A stretch of DNA of 64,000 nt, from contig JBNGIO010006303.1 in NCBI GenBank assembly GCA_049999805.1, positions 304,466 to 368,465 on the forward strand, given 5' to 3'. A program made the position numbers and the translations under genes. The notes under the pieces were generated by a model that saw only the letters and a program-made list of their open reading frames with translations, had not been told where the DNA came from and made no database searches. Numbering within the stretch: the stretch's first letter is position 1; each line of letters begins with the position of its first letter. This stretch comes from Folioceros fuciformis. Lineage: Eukaryota; Anthocerotophyta; Anthocerotopsida; Anthocerotales. Positions 1 to 11,310 of this stretch are shown here, in pieces.

Positions 1-990
1 CGTTGCTACAATGCTCCAACCCCAGCCACCCATGTATCCCGCCGGATACACACAGCATGAAGTGACCGCCGGTACTCGTTCCTGACCACGGCTTCCGACC
101 GCAGGGAACACGCCCACGGCGGTTAGGTCTGCCCAGCCAACAGTCCAGGCAGGCTCCGGTAACGAGACCACACCAGCCCTCGCTTTCGGGTTCCCATTGC
201 CCATGATATATGTACTACGCGCGAGATCCTAGAAGGACCTCGTAAATCTAATAAAAGTTGTTAGCCAACGTTCCGTAGCTCTTCAAGTCAAACGCGTGTG
301 GTTTACCTAGCTACCCGGACCCAGCTTTCTACATCTAGGTCTATGTTCCTCATGTATCCGAGTATTCTTCGGTGGCCTTGTTGGTTTATATTGTTGCAAT
401 ATATCACTAATGCATAGTGATTGAGGCATTGTCACGTAGGGCTTAAATTATTTTAAATATAAAATAAATTATTTATTTATTTTATAAAAAAATAAAATGA
501 AAAATCCATTTACCCCTAAAGAGGAGATAAATCATGATTGAAACTCTAGAGCTAACCCCACGAAGCCTAGTGACTACTAATAGCACCTAAAAGTTTTGAA
601 AGCAGAAAGGGTTACATACCACTAGAGTAGCTAACGTCATCTCACATACCAATGTCATCGTCGTGTGTATATGGCATTAACCAACACTCACTATAGAGTA
701 ATGGAAACCCTTAACCGAAAGAACACCACAATACAGCAAGAGAAAGATCAAGCCCATTTTTCCTAATATGAACTACCTTGGCACAAGACTTCAAAAACTT
801 GGAAAATGCCTTGTACATGGCCCTCTGGGTCTCAATGGCAATATTTTTGGATGATAATTCCTTATAACTTATTGAGGGTGTTGAGAAAATTAGGATTGTG
901 TTGGGAATATTGAGTTTATGGAATATCATCTCATCTAATATCTTGAGTCTCATCTTGAGACTCACCACGTGTAACATGTGCAATATGTGG
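1..990. other. Left edge, no supported gene
   Basis: No gene is recognised here. The first 420 bases are of mixed composition, followed by a short AT-rich stretch around 440-500. A 90-codon minus-strand open frame at 711-983 has no motif I know. It lies just beyond the Gypsy gag remnant at 1000-1575 and may be more of the same decayed element. Confidence 0.4.
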
Positions 991-999
991 CCAATCTTG

Positions 1000-1680
1000 T
1001 CACTTGGGATTGTCTAATCCACATACTTCTGTAATCCTTAGTCTTTGGGGCAGTGGGTTGTCTTGAACAACATTCAAAGTTTGTTGAGCATTGGGGCATT
1101 CATTCGCATAATGTCCCGACTCTCCACAAGAAAAACAAACTCCTTTTCGAGAACCCATTGTCACTATTCTTTGAGCTCCGCGGCCCCTCCGCACTCTTTG
1201 ATTTCTTCCACGGAATTCCCACTAGAGTTGCCTCTTGCAACTGTACTTCCTTCATTATCCTTGGGAGTACCTTTGCCAGCACTGTTGGAAGAAATTCTAG
1301 TCTGCATATATCGTCCATGGATATTACCTTGAAATCTTCGTGAGGAGCTGGATGTGGTAGAATGAAAGGTATTTGGGATAGCATCTGCAGTTGTTATGGC
1401 CTCTGCCAAGGTCATTGGACTATACAATTCAATTCTGTTAGTAGCCCAGTCCTTCAAACCAACCATGAAGTGATGTAGTTTGCCAACCTCACTCATTGAA
1501 GTACAATGCATAATTGCTTTATTGAAGGCACTTACATATTCCCGTACAATACATGCCTTCTTTATACTCTATAGTATGTTTGTACATTCCAGGCCAAATA
1601 AAACAGCTTCTTCAACTTCTCATAAGTTGTGTTAATTCCCCGATGACCAGCAAAGTCTACTCCTCCAAGATGGCTTAGAG
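1000..1680 (-). mobile_element. Degenerate Gypsy-type retrotransposon pieces (integrase finger joined to gag)
   Basis: Read on the minus strand, 1575-1164 encodes a plant Gypsy gag segment (a retrotrans_gag-like stretch including the phrase KLHHFMVGLKDWATNRIELY). A frame change near 1164-1194 leads into a CCHC zinc knuckle at about 1096-1137 (C-x2-C-x4-H-x4-C, starting CFSCGESGHY). Just upstream, about 1680-1583, another minus-strand frame reads like the zinc-finger start of a Gypsy integrase (FAGHRGINTTYEKLKKLFY). In an intact Gypsy element gag precedes integrase by several kilobases, so these pieces are rearranged. No LTRs are visible and the fragment cannot be functional. Confidence 0.6.
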
Positions 1681-1959
1681 CTGGAGGATGCAAATACGAT
1701 AGGTTTCTCTTGATCCCCGCCTCAACAACTTAAAGAGAATCAAGGCAAGGAGATACCACCTATAGACTCAGCAGGACCATCCACAGAAAAATTTGAAGAT
1801 TGGAAGACGTAGATGATGGTCGCCTTATGACAAATTCTTCCCGAAGTATTGCCTGAAGTTCTCCAAGATTTGACAACATCTGGGAAAAGGCAAGGAAGGA
1901 TCCACAGCCTATGGCTCTAGGAAGTGAGGAAGTAGAAGACAATCAAGATCCTTTTCATA

Positions 1960-3143
1960 TCTTTGCAGCAATTCCGAGAGCAAATATGAAGTTGGCCATG
2001 CCAAGTAAGTATGAGGGAGTAAGGGATCTACAAGCTATTGATTCTAGGATTTACTCTATTGAAATGTCTTGCTTCATTTGGCCTTGAGCCTAAGCATTAC
2101 TCAAAAACTGTGGGCAACTTTTTGAAAGGGTATGCTTTGGTGTGGTGACGAAGTTATTATGTTAATGTAGCTCAGGGTAATCGAGCACATACCATCACAG
2201 ATTGGGCATCTTTTAAAGAGGCCTTGAAGAAGCAGCTCCAACCTGTAAATGCTTCGCGTTTGAGCTGACTGCGGCCCTTTTTACTAGTGGTAGGAAACCT
2301 TGGAAGCCTCAATTTAGCACTGATAAACCACCTCGTTTTTCTCCACCTAATCTTGTACATAAAGACAAAGTCTATCATTATTGTGCCAAAAGAGGGCATA
2401 TTGCCCCTAATTGTAGGAAGTGTAAAAGAGACAAGGCTCATGGTGTTGACCTACCTTCTTCGAGTCCCACAACTAAGTCGTCTGCTCATGCTACTAAGTC
2501 CGCTTTTCTCTTCATGGCTCATAATTTGCCTTAAGCCAAAGCCAATGATGAATGGCTTCTGGATTCTAAAGCCACTGAGCACATGACCTCACGCCGTGAG
2601 TGGTTTCTCACTCTTGAAGACTTACCCTCAGCTTTGCCCGTTCAAGTTGGTAGTGCTACCACTCTGCAAGCCACTAGTATGGGCGTGGTCCAAGTTCAAC
2701 TACCTACAAATCAAGTGGTTATGATCAAGGACGTTCTTCTTGTCTCTAGCTTGGTAATCAATATGCTTTCTGTATTCAGGTGCCTCTCACATGATCAAAG
2801 TAGGATTTCCTTCACTCAACAAGGTTGTACCATACATACCTTTTCACAAGAGGGTGACGTTGTGACCTTTACGTGTCCTCCCTCAAGCAGATTGTATCTT
2901 GTAGCTCGTGGCATACTTCCTAGCCCATTGGCTTCTCTTCTCAGTTTTAGTGCTACCTACTTGCTTGTGGAATTAGAATTGAAGCGAAGGAGGAGGTTGA
3001 AGTAGGGGGCAATCGAGAGAGTGTTGCCTTCTCCAAACGTGTGAGGACATTATAATGGCCCTAGATATGGAATAAGAAAGGAGAGAGTCCCGAGGCAGGC
3101 GGCTTCTCTTGTCTGAGTTTCCTAACATCAAATTGTATCTTAT
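1960..3143 (+). mobile_element. Truncated Copia-type gag/protease fragment
   Basis: Plus-strand frames from about 2130 to 3005 read as gag, a decayed zinc knuckle (first Cys lost, YHYCAKRGHIAPNC) and a Copia aspartic protease start. The protease motif at about 2560-2580 reads DSKATEHM instead of the usual DSGATxHM, so the catalytic Gly is lost. A TAA stop at about 2533 interrupts the frame where Gln would fit. Integrase and reverse transcriptase do not follow. The fragment ends against the LTR of the minus-strand Copia element at 3144, which probably inserted into or beside it. Confidence 0.6.
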
Positions 3144-3373
3144 TAAACGATTGGAAGCGCACATCGCGACATGTAGAACGAGTATTCTTGCCCCAGGGGC
3201 TGATGTGCTTGAGAAGACAACGTTTTGAATCAAGAAAAGAAAATACATATAGAAGGAAGTTGTAATCGTTTTGAAATTAGGAATTAATTTAAACTACTCA
3301 CTAATCCTCTAGAATAAACTTGCTGAATATTTCACATTTGGACTGAACTAGTGATATTGATAATATCTCAATA
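3144..3373 (-). repeat. 3' LTR of the minus-strand Copia element
   Basis: About 230 bp, matching 13925-14155. Immediately to the right (3374-3385) lies a C-rich tract that on the minus strand is the polypurine tract GAGAGGGGG next to the LTR start, fixing orientation and boundary. Confidence 0.85.
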
Positions 3374-3379
3374 CCCCCT

Positions 3380-4455
3380 CTCAGGCCAAATGGGGTAATA
3401 CGGTGATGAAAATCGATAAGTACTTCCACTAGTCTATTGCCTCCATCTGTGCCTTATCCAGATGAGGTGTGATTTGCCAATGATGCATCAAAGGAAGAAA
3501 CCCTCGTCCACAAACATAAGATGTGCTTCAATTGACATGCAAGGGGTCTGATGGTGCTTAGCGAGGTGCACGGCACAAACAGACCAGGAGTTGAAGCTGA
3601 GAGCTAGAAGGATGACCAGGTCTTCAGGTAAAGAGAACGCCCGTTACAAGCGCCACAAGTGTTGAAGATGCCCTCCCACTCCAAGAGGTATGTCTGTGAA
3701 GAAACTGCAGCACTGCTAATCTAATTGAATGTAAGACTGAAGCTTCATCCAGGTGCAGTTGCGCTCCGTCCAGTCCTAGGGATCTGTGGTCGCGACAGCA
3801 GGCAACGCCCCGTCATGTAAACCCAAGGATAGGCAGTGCTGATGATATGATGCCTTCGACAAGCCCTTGGTAAGCAAATCTGTGACGTTCAGGGCTGTTG
3901 GCACATAGGCAAGTCGCATTACCTTCTATTGCACTGCCTGCCATATGTAATGAAATTGAATTTCAATATGTTTAGATCGGGCATGGAACACCGGGTTCGC
4001 TGAAAGTGCAATGGCTGACTGATTATCACATTGCTAGAGGGTTGGCTGAACTTGCTCCATACCTATGTTGACTAAAAATTGTCTGATCCAAGTGATCTCG
4101 CGTGCAGCTAAGGAAAGGGCGTTGTACTTGGTTTAGGGTTTAGGGTTTGACGACAAACTAATGGTTGACAGCTTCTTACTCTGCCAGCTGATCGCACAGC
4201 CACATAAGAGGGTGCAATAGGTGGCGATTGACTTCCTGTTGTCAACATCACCAGCCCAATCAGCATTTGAATAACAGGTTAGATAAAAAACTGAGGTTCT
4301 GGTATATTTGAGGCATAAGTGGCGAGTGCCCTGTAAATAGCATAGTATTCGCTTAACGGCCATCCAATGCTTCTGGCCTGGGTTAGAAAGGAAACGTGAA
4401 ACTACTCCTGTTGCCTGTCAGATGTTCAGCCTTGTCCAGCCTGCCAAGTACAGGA
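3380..4455 (-). pseudogene. RNase H/C-terminal part of the minus-strand Copia pol
   Basis: The minus strand from 4455 downward encodes the Copia RNase H region: a GVVSRFLSNPGQKHW-type stretch, YSNADWAGD (catalytic Asp region), KHIEIQFHY and a LLTKGL end near 3850. It continues the reverse transcriptase at 9311-10189, from which it is separated by the nested plus-strand element. At 4132-4148 two and a half telomeric repeats replace the expected TEAEY coding stretch, and further stop codons follow, so the gene is dead. Confidence 0.8.
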
Positions 4456-4460
4456 TGTAG

Positions 4461-4770
4461 TGTTATTAAAGCCTAATGTGCTTAGACTTATGTGTTTAGT
4501 CTAAGATTAGTGTTTAGTTAAGTATCATTAGTTTAGATTAGCTTAAGTTAATCTGTAGGAAGCTTCTTGCGCAGCTTTCTGTGCGCTTCTTGTGAAGCTT
4601 CCTAAAAGTTCTTCTAGAGGGTATAAATACCCCCTTGAGCTCACTTGTATATTGAGACTGTATTAAAAGAGTGTGACCTCTCTTTCTCCTCTCCTCTTTG
4701 CCTTCTCCTCTCCTCTCCTCTTTGCCTCCTCTTCTCCTCTCCTTCACCATGCTCCTCTAGCGATCCTTCA
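4461..4770 (+). repeat. 5' LTR of the nested Copia element
   Basis: The LTR starts TGTTA and ends TTCA, so it has TG...CA ends, and is 310 bp long; TG at 4456 is an alternative start. It contains TATAAATA at 4622-4629 and a CT-rich tract (about 4676-4755) made of CTCCTCT-like units. No 3' partner exists in the window. Confidence 0.75.
4622..4629 (+). promoter_or_regulatory. TATA box of the nested element's LTR promoter
   Basis: TATAAATA sits in the middle of the LTR about 150 bp before its 3' end, the usual place for the U3 promoter of a plant Copia element. The CT-rich tract downstream would be in the transcribed leader. Confidence 0.55.
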
Positions 4771-4772
4771 AG

Positions 4773-4784
4773 TGGTATCAGAGC
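4773..4784 (+). other. Primer binding site for initiator-Met tRNA
   Basis: TGGTATCAGAGC, the standard plant Copia primer site complementary to the 3' end of initiator tRNA-Met, lies two bases after the LTR. It fixes the LTR end and the plus orientation. Confidence 0.85.
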
Positions 4785-4861
4785 TAGGGTGTGGAGCAAG
4801 ATGGTTGTGTCTATTGTAGGTTCTACGGACAGAGGCACAAGGCAAGAAGATGGACATCTAG

Positions 4862-5650
4862 GAGGAGCAAGGGTGCCGGTCGTTGGCTAGGGCGCAACCG
4901 TCGGCTAGGGCGTCGTCGCCGGCTAGGTCGTAGCCGCCGACTAGGGCGCAATCGCCACCTAGGGCGCAATCGCCACTTAGGGCGTAGCCGCCGGCTAGGG
5001 CGCAATCGCCACCTAGGGCGCCGGTTAGGGTGCAGCGCCAGCTAGGGCTAGGGCGCCAGCGGGGCACCACCTAGGCACCGGCGAGGCGCCACTTGGGCGC
5101 TAGTCGGGCGACACCTGGACGACAGCCGTTCACTAGCGGGGCACCAGCGACGCAAGGATCTAGCCGGGCACCAAGCGTGCTAGACAGGCGCCAGTTAGGG
5201 CGCAGCCGCCGACTAGGGCGCTGATTAGGGCACAGCCACCGACTAGGGCACCGGCTAGGGTGCGGCGCCGACTTGGGCTAGGGCGCAAGCAGGGCGCCAC
5301 CTAGGCGCCGGCGACGCGCTACTTGGGCGCCAGTCGGGCGACACTTGGATGACAGCCATTCGCCAGCGGAGCATCAGCGAGGCAAGGATCTGGCCGGGCA
5401 CCGAGCGTGCTAAACGGGTGCTGGTTAGGGCGCAGCCGCCGGTTAGGGTGCAACCGTCGGCTAGGGCGCCGGCTAGGGCACCGGTTAGGGTGCGGCGCCG
5501 GCTAGGGCTAGGGCGCTGGCGAGGCGCCTAGGGTGTGGCGCCACTTGGGCGCCAGCCGGGCGACACCTGGACGACAGTCGTTCGCCAGCGGGGCGCCAGC
5601 GAGGCAAGGATCTGGCCGGGCACCGAGCGCGCTAGACGACCGCCGGAAAG
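4862..5650 (+). repeat. GC-rich tandem and higher-order repeats in the retrotransposon leader
   Basis: Between the primer site and gag lies a tract of short units of the type GGCTAGGGCGCAACCG, with variants. A longer unit of about 220-230 bp recurs: the block beginning ACTTGGGCGC is seen at about 5090, 5320 and 5543. Open frames here encode only low-complexity Arg/Gly/Ala-rich peptides and are unlikely to be real genes. Confidence 0.8.
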
Positions 5651-5894
5651 CGGACGAATCGCGGTCGTTGAGAGCGTAGACGCCGAGAGCAAGGGTGTGG
5701 GCGCCGAACTGACCTTGACCGCGGAAGTCAGGATCTTGATCGGACGATGGGAGACATTCCAGTTTTGAGCGATCGAAGCTTAAGTTGTGGACATCCGATT
5801 TGGAACAAGTTGTGAGGGTAACTTTGAGAATCTACAGTACATTCCGACTGTTTTCTAATTAGCCTTTTAGTTGATTTGCATCGATTTTTGAATC

Positions 5895-6999
5895 ATGACG
5901 TCCTCAGAAAACGTTATGTTCAATATCGAAAAGTTAGATGGTACTAACTTCCCGTTCTGGAAAGAAGAAGTGTATGATGTTCTAGTACAGAAGAAGCAAA
6001 TCAAGCCCATCAAGCTGCTAGGAGTGAAACCCGTTAGCATGACTCAGGATGAGTGGCAGGATCTAGATGAGCTTGCTAAGTCTACCATCATGCTAATATT
6101 GTCGAAGTCGGTCTACTTCAACGTGAAAGACAAGACCACAAGTTTCGAGCTGTGGCAGAAGTTGTGTGACCTGTACGAGAAGCAAAGTGCGGCTTCTCAG
6201 GTGTATTGGTTGAAACAGCTGGTGGACTTGGTCCGATCATGTGAACGAGTTCAATACCATTTTCAACCAACTCTCATCTAAAGGTATCTCGTTCCCAGAT
6301 TCCGTGAGAGCTATGTTTCTGTTGGTCACATTACCAGCGAGCTGGGACACCTTTCGTACAGCTCTGAGTAATTCTGCTCCTGCCAGTGGTCTTATCGTTG
6401 TAAATGTAGAAGGTAGCCTGTTAACAGAGGAGGTAAACAGGAAGAATATGGAACCTTCGAAAGGTTCCAATGCCCTCATAGTGAGAGGAAGGTCCACTTC
6501 AAAGGGGAAGTACAAGGAGCGAAGTTCTTCCCGTAGCAAATCTCGTAGTTGTAACGATGTTGAGTGTTACCATTGTCACAAGAAGGGTCACATCAGGAAG
6601 GACTGCGAGCAGTTCAAGAAAGACAAAGGAAACGAGAAGAAGCAAAGCGACAACAAGGCAAGTCCGAGTAATAAGCATAATAAGGTGAAGTCTGTTGACG
6701 ATGGAGATGTTCTTATCTCTTCTTCCTTCGATTCTGCACAACTGACAGCCATGGAGAGTCACTTATTCTCTAATTGGATAATTGACTCTGGAGCATCTTT
6801 CCATGTTACTCCGCATAGGGAGTGGTTTAGCACTTATGATGCTACTAGGAAAGGATGTGTTCGGCTTGGAAATAACTACGCATACGAGATTGCAGGCGTT
6901 GGTGATGTACAGCTGAAGTTCGACAATGGATCTTCATTCGTACTGAGGGATGTTAGGCATGTTCCGAAGTTGACCAAAAGCATGATTAGCGCAGGGTAG
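5895..6999 (+). pseudogene. gag-protease part of the nested Copia polyprotein
   Basis: An ATG at 5895 opens a UBN2-type Copia gag (KLDGTNFPFWKEEV near the start). A one-base shift at about 6232-6235 moves the frame; from 6241 it continues through the rest of gag, a basic Ser/Arg region, a zinc knuckle at about 6568-6612 (CYHCHKKGHIRKDC) and the protease start WIIDSGASFHVTP. A TAG at 6997-6999 stands where related elements have Gln in SAGQL. Gag and pol therefore cannot now be translated as one protein. Confidence 0.85.
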
Positions 7000-9294
7000 T
7001 TGGATGACGCTGGCTACTATTGTTGGTTTGGAGATAATTCTTGGAAGGTCCCCAAAGGTTCTCTTGTGGTAGCTCGTGGATCGAAGTGTGGCACTTTGTA
7101 CTCACTTCAGGTAACCACTATCAAGGATCATGTGATTTGTGTAACGGAACAGCCCAATGTTTCCTTGTGGCATAGTCGGTTAGGACATATGTCTAAATAA
7201 GGAATGAAGATACTATCTCGTTTTGGTTACGTCCCTGCTTTTGACTTCTCCGATTTCTCCATATGTGAGCATTGTTTGTATGGGAAACAGACGAAGTCAC
7301 CACATGAAGCAAGAGGTAAACACAAAAGTAAACCTCTTGAATTGGTTCACAGTGATGTTTGTGGACCTATGCCCACTGTATCGTTAGGCGGTGCATCCTA
7401 TTTTCTCACTTTCATTGATGACTTCTCACGCAAGGTGTGGGTTTATCCTTTGAGGAAAAAGGATGATGTTTTGATAGTGTTTCAGAAGTTCGTCACCCTT
7501 GAGGAGAATCAGTCTGGCCTGCAACTGAAGTGTCTAAGGACAGACAATGGGGGAGAGTATGTTTCGAAGGCTTTCCAGTCATTCTGTGATTCCAAGGGAA
7601 TCAAGAGAGAATTGACTGCGCTGTATACTCCTCCACAGAATGGTGTGGCTGAACGGATGAACAGGACCATCCAAGAGAGGATGCGTAGTTTGTTGTCAAA
7701 CTCTGGATTGCCTAATGGATTTTGGGCAGAAGTAGTGGTTACTGCTGCGCATCTTATTAACAGATCTCCTAATAGGGTTGTGGATTAGCAGGTTCTAGAG
7801 GAGATGTGGTCTAGGAAGAAGCCGTCTTACAAGCATCTACGAGTGTTTGGCTGCGAGGCATACTACCATGTTCCGAAGGAGTTTCGGGACAAGTTGGCAC
7901 CCAAGTCCAAGAAATGTATTTTTCTTGGCTATGGTGAATCTGGTGAGATGGGATACCATCTGTGGGATCCAGACGCCAAGAGGATGGTTCGTAGCAATGA
8001 TGTGTTCTTTAATGAGACCAAGATGCACAAGAAGCCTACTCCAGCTATCGAGGTGCGACGGGTGGTCTTGCAAGAAGATGGATTTGACCGTCCCGCGTAG
8101 GTTGAACGTCGTGATGTGCAGGAACAAGTTCCTCCACTTGTACAAGAGGAGAGAGTGCAACTAGCTCCGGTCGAGGCGCTAGTGCTTCGTAGGTCAAGAA
8201 GGATTTCACATCCTCCTGACAGGTATGTTGCATCTCTTGATTATGTCATGCTGACGGATTGTGGGGAGCCCTCTTGTTATCAAGAGACCATGTTAATGAC
8301 TGACAAGAACAAGTGGGAAAAGGCGATGCAGTCGCAGATGGATTCGCTCCATAAGAACCAAACTTGGGAGTTGGTTCGGTTGCCTAGGGGCAAGAAGGCG
8401 TTGCCATGCAAATGGGTGTATAAGATGAAGGACATACCCCATTATGGCAAACCCAAGTACAAGGCACGATTGGTTGCTAAGGGTTTTAAGCAACAACAAG
8501 GTATTGACTTTGATGAGATTTTCTCGCCGGTTGTCAAAATGACCACCTTGCGATGTGTTCTTGGTTTGGTTGCGAGGCACAACATGGAACTTGTCTAGAT
8601 GGATGTGAAGTCGGCATTTTTGCATGGTGATCTCCAGGAAGAGGTATACATGCAGCAACCAGAGGGTTTCATTGAGAAGGGCAAAGAAAATCTGGTGTGT
8701 AGGTTAAACAAAAGCCTTTATGGTTTGAAGCAGGCACCTAGGGAGTGGTATTTCAAGTTCCACTCATTTATGCTTTCTCAAGGCTACAAACGTAGCGATG
8801 AGGATCATTGCCTCTATATGAAGCAAGCTAAGGATGGAAGCTTGCTCATTCTGGTCCTCTATGTGGATGATATGCTAATTGCTGGGACTAACAATGATGA
8901 GATTTCAGCGTTGAAGTCAAAGTTGAATGGTCGCTTTGAAATGACAGGCTTGGGAGAGGCAAGCCATATTCTTGGCATGCGTATTCGTCGAGACAGACAG
9001 AAGCATTTGCTTTACTTGTCTCAGACTGAATACATTAACAAGGTGCTTTAACGTTTTAATATGGAGAAGGGGAAGGTATTGAGTACTCCGATGCCTCCAT
9101 ATGTGAAACTTTGAAGTAAGGATTGCCCAAGTTCTGCAGAGGATAAAGCTGAAATGGAGAAGGTTCCATACTCATCAGCTGTGGGGAGTTTGATGTATGT
9201 AATGATTGCCACGCGTCCTGACATTGCGTTTACAGTGGGAGTGGTTAGCAGGTTTATGTCAAACCCTGATAGGAAGCATTGGGAGGCAGTGAAA
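7000..9294 (+). pseudogene. integrase-reverse transcriptase-RNase H part of the nested Copia polyprotein
   Basis: The same frame runs from 7000 to the truncation at about 9294. It encodes the GAG-pre-integrase segment (SLWHSRLGHMSK), integrase core (SDVCGPM; DNGGEY; PQNGVAERMNR), reverse transcriptase (KARLVAKGF; LYVDDMLIAG) and the beginning of RNase H (TRPDIAFTVGVVSRF). In-frame stops lie at 7198, 7786, 8098, 8596, 9049 and 9112. At 8596 the stop replaces the Gln of a conserved EQxDVK motif (CAG to TAG). There are otherwise no frameshifts, which suggests inactivation mainly by point mutation. Confidence 0.85.
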
Positions 9295-9296
9295 GG

Positions 9297-11310
9297 AAAC
9301 GTGAAACTACTCATGTTGCCTGTGAGATGTCCGGCCTTGTCCAGCATGCCAGGTACAGGAGGCTACCAACAACCTCTCGGTAAGGTACAGTGGCCATCTC
9401 AGCCTTGTCGGATTCACTTACTAGACAATCTGCCAAGGTTAGCTTCTCACCTGCTGCCACTGGAGTTGACATAGGCTTCAAATCCTGCAGATTATAAGTG
9501 GTTAGGAGTTGGCGGACAAAGTGTTCTTGGTGTAATGTAACAGAGCCAGTTGTGGGGTCAAAGAAGAATTGTATTCCAAGTGCAAACTGCAAGGGGCCCA
9601 CATCCGTCATGTCCCATTCTGAAGAGAGTTGTTCCTTGATATAGGTAAGGATATTTATGTTGCTAGCAAATAAGAAGTTGTCGTCTACATACAGTGCGAT
9701 GATGCACAATTGGTTGTCTTTACGCAGGACATAAACACTGCAATCTACTGTGAGAGGTTCGAAACCAAGCTTTCACAGCTTTGTATCAGCTCTACCATTC
9801 CAAATCCGAGCTGACTGCTTAAGCCTGTAAGTCGACTTAAGCAGATCACAAACCAGGTCAGGGTCCTCCACATACCCCTCTGGTTGCTGCATGTAGATAG
9901 TGTCCTCTAAAGGTCCATTTAGGAAAGTCGTTTTGACGTCCATTTGATGCACTAGGAAACCATGCTGAACAGCGTAACATAATAAAATTCGCATGGAAGT
10001 AGGTTTTACAACAGGGCTAAATGTCTCATGATAGTCGAGACCTTGTACCTGCATATAGCCTTGAGCCACAAGGCGGGCCTTGTAGCATGAAACTAATCCA
10101 TCTGGATTAAGCTTCAGCTTAAAAACCCATTTACTGGTGATCACTTTCCGACCTATTGGCAACTTAACAAGCTTCCAGATGATTGTCAATTAAAAACTTG
10201 TACTCACTGTCAATCGCTTCCTGCCAAGCCTGTTTTTGAGGAGAATTAAGTGCCTCCTTATACGTGAGTGGTGTGTTAGGAGGATCCATGATTGTAATGG
10301 CTACATGGTAAGCCATATGGGCTAAGCTGATATGAACAATATCGGATGCTATGGACTGTGATTCGGAACGAGAGATAAACGAGTCACCTGGTTCATATGG
10401 AGGGGCAAGCTAGGCAAATTGGGGTCTATGTGAACGCAAAGACCTACGAAGAGGTAAGTTTTCACCTGGTGCTGAAACTGGTACTAAAGGCTGAACTGAC
10501 TGTTCAGAGAGGTAAGTCCCATTTGGGGCAGAGTCTTGATGAGGCAAACTTGACCGATCAGGCAGCTCCAGTACCTCAGGCAGGATTTGCTGCTGAGGTA
10601 ATGATTCAGCTAAGTCTGAAAATTCATAGGTAGAAAATGAGTCATCTTGATCAAATGTATCTGGGTCATCTTCATATGCTGAGACTTCAGGTTTGTCTTG
10701 TACAGTCTGGTCAGAGAAAAACTCGGAGGGCATATGCCCATATACTGAAGTTGAAGGAATTGGAGCATGAGAAGTGCTGGTGAGATAATGTGACTTCAGA
10801 ATGTAAGTCTCGTTAAAACTGACACTACAGGCAATAGACAGTTCCCTAGTGAGAGGGTCGAATAACTTGTAGCATTTGATAGTGTCTGAAAATCCAACAA
10901 ATACATGCTTAGATGCCCTGTTGTCCATTATATACCATCAGTTTGCTGGGACATAGGCATATGCCATAGCCCCAAATGTTCGAAGATGGCTAATCCGTGG
11001 CTTATTACTAGTCCAGTGCTCATAAGGAGTTGTATCATAAAGGGGCTTGAGAGGTAGGCGATTGGCAACGTAATTGATAGAGTCGACTGCTTCAGCCCAG
11101 TAGCCCTTGGTAAGACCAGCTAAAGTTAAAGTAGCCCGAGTTCGTTCCTGCAGAGTATGATTGTACCTTTCTGCATAGGGATTTTGTGTAGGATGATACG
11201 GCACGGTTAAATGATGAATAATGCCTTTTTGCTTGCAGAACTCTGTAAATCCTGCACTGAGGTATTCCTTAGCATTGTCTGTAAGTAGTCTCTTGACAGT
11301 TTTGCATGTT
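9297..11310 (-). pseudogene. reverse transcriptase and integrase C-terminal region of the outer Copia element
   Basis: Minus-strand frames: 11204-10938 (integrase end, PYHPTQNPYAERYNHT), 10928-10410 (variable linker rich in Ser/Pro/Gln with the DPLTRELSIACSVSFNET chromo-like stretch), 10189-9773 (reverse transcriptase, KARLVAQGY and VKTTFLNGPLEDTIYMQQPE) and 9709-9311 (IIALYVDDNFLFA). Breaks between these pieces show frameshift decay. The region continues at 4455 beyond the nested element. Confidence 0.8.

Larger units (their letters stand above)
4456..9294 (+). mobile_element. Nested Copia-type retrotransposon (Tnt1-like), plus strand, 3'-truncated
   Basis: A single 5' LTR (about 4461-4770) is followed by an initiator-Met tRNA primer site (4773-4784), a 1.1-kb GC-rich repetitive leader, gag with a CCHC knuckle, protease (DSGASFH), integrase, reverse transcriptase (YVDD) and the start of RNase H, similar in order and wording to tobacco Tnt1. 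The element stops abruptly at about 9294 in the RNase H region with no polypurine tract or 3' LTR, and abuts minus-strand Copia sequence. It is flanked by a 70-bp direct duplication of that host element. Confidence 0.85.

Noticed and set aside
4791-5768. Arg/Gly-rich plus-strand frames before gag
   Set aside because: They arise from the GC-rich minisatellite in the retrotransposon leader and lack any conserved content.
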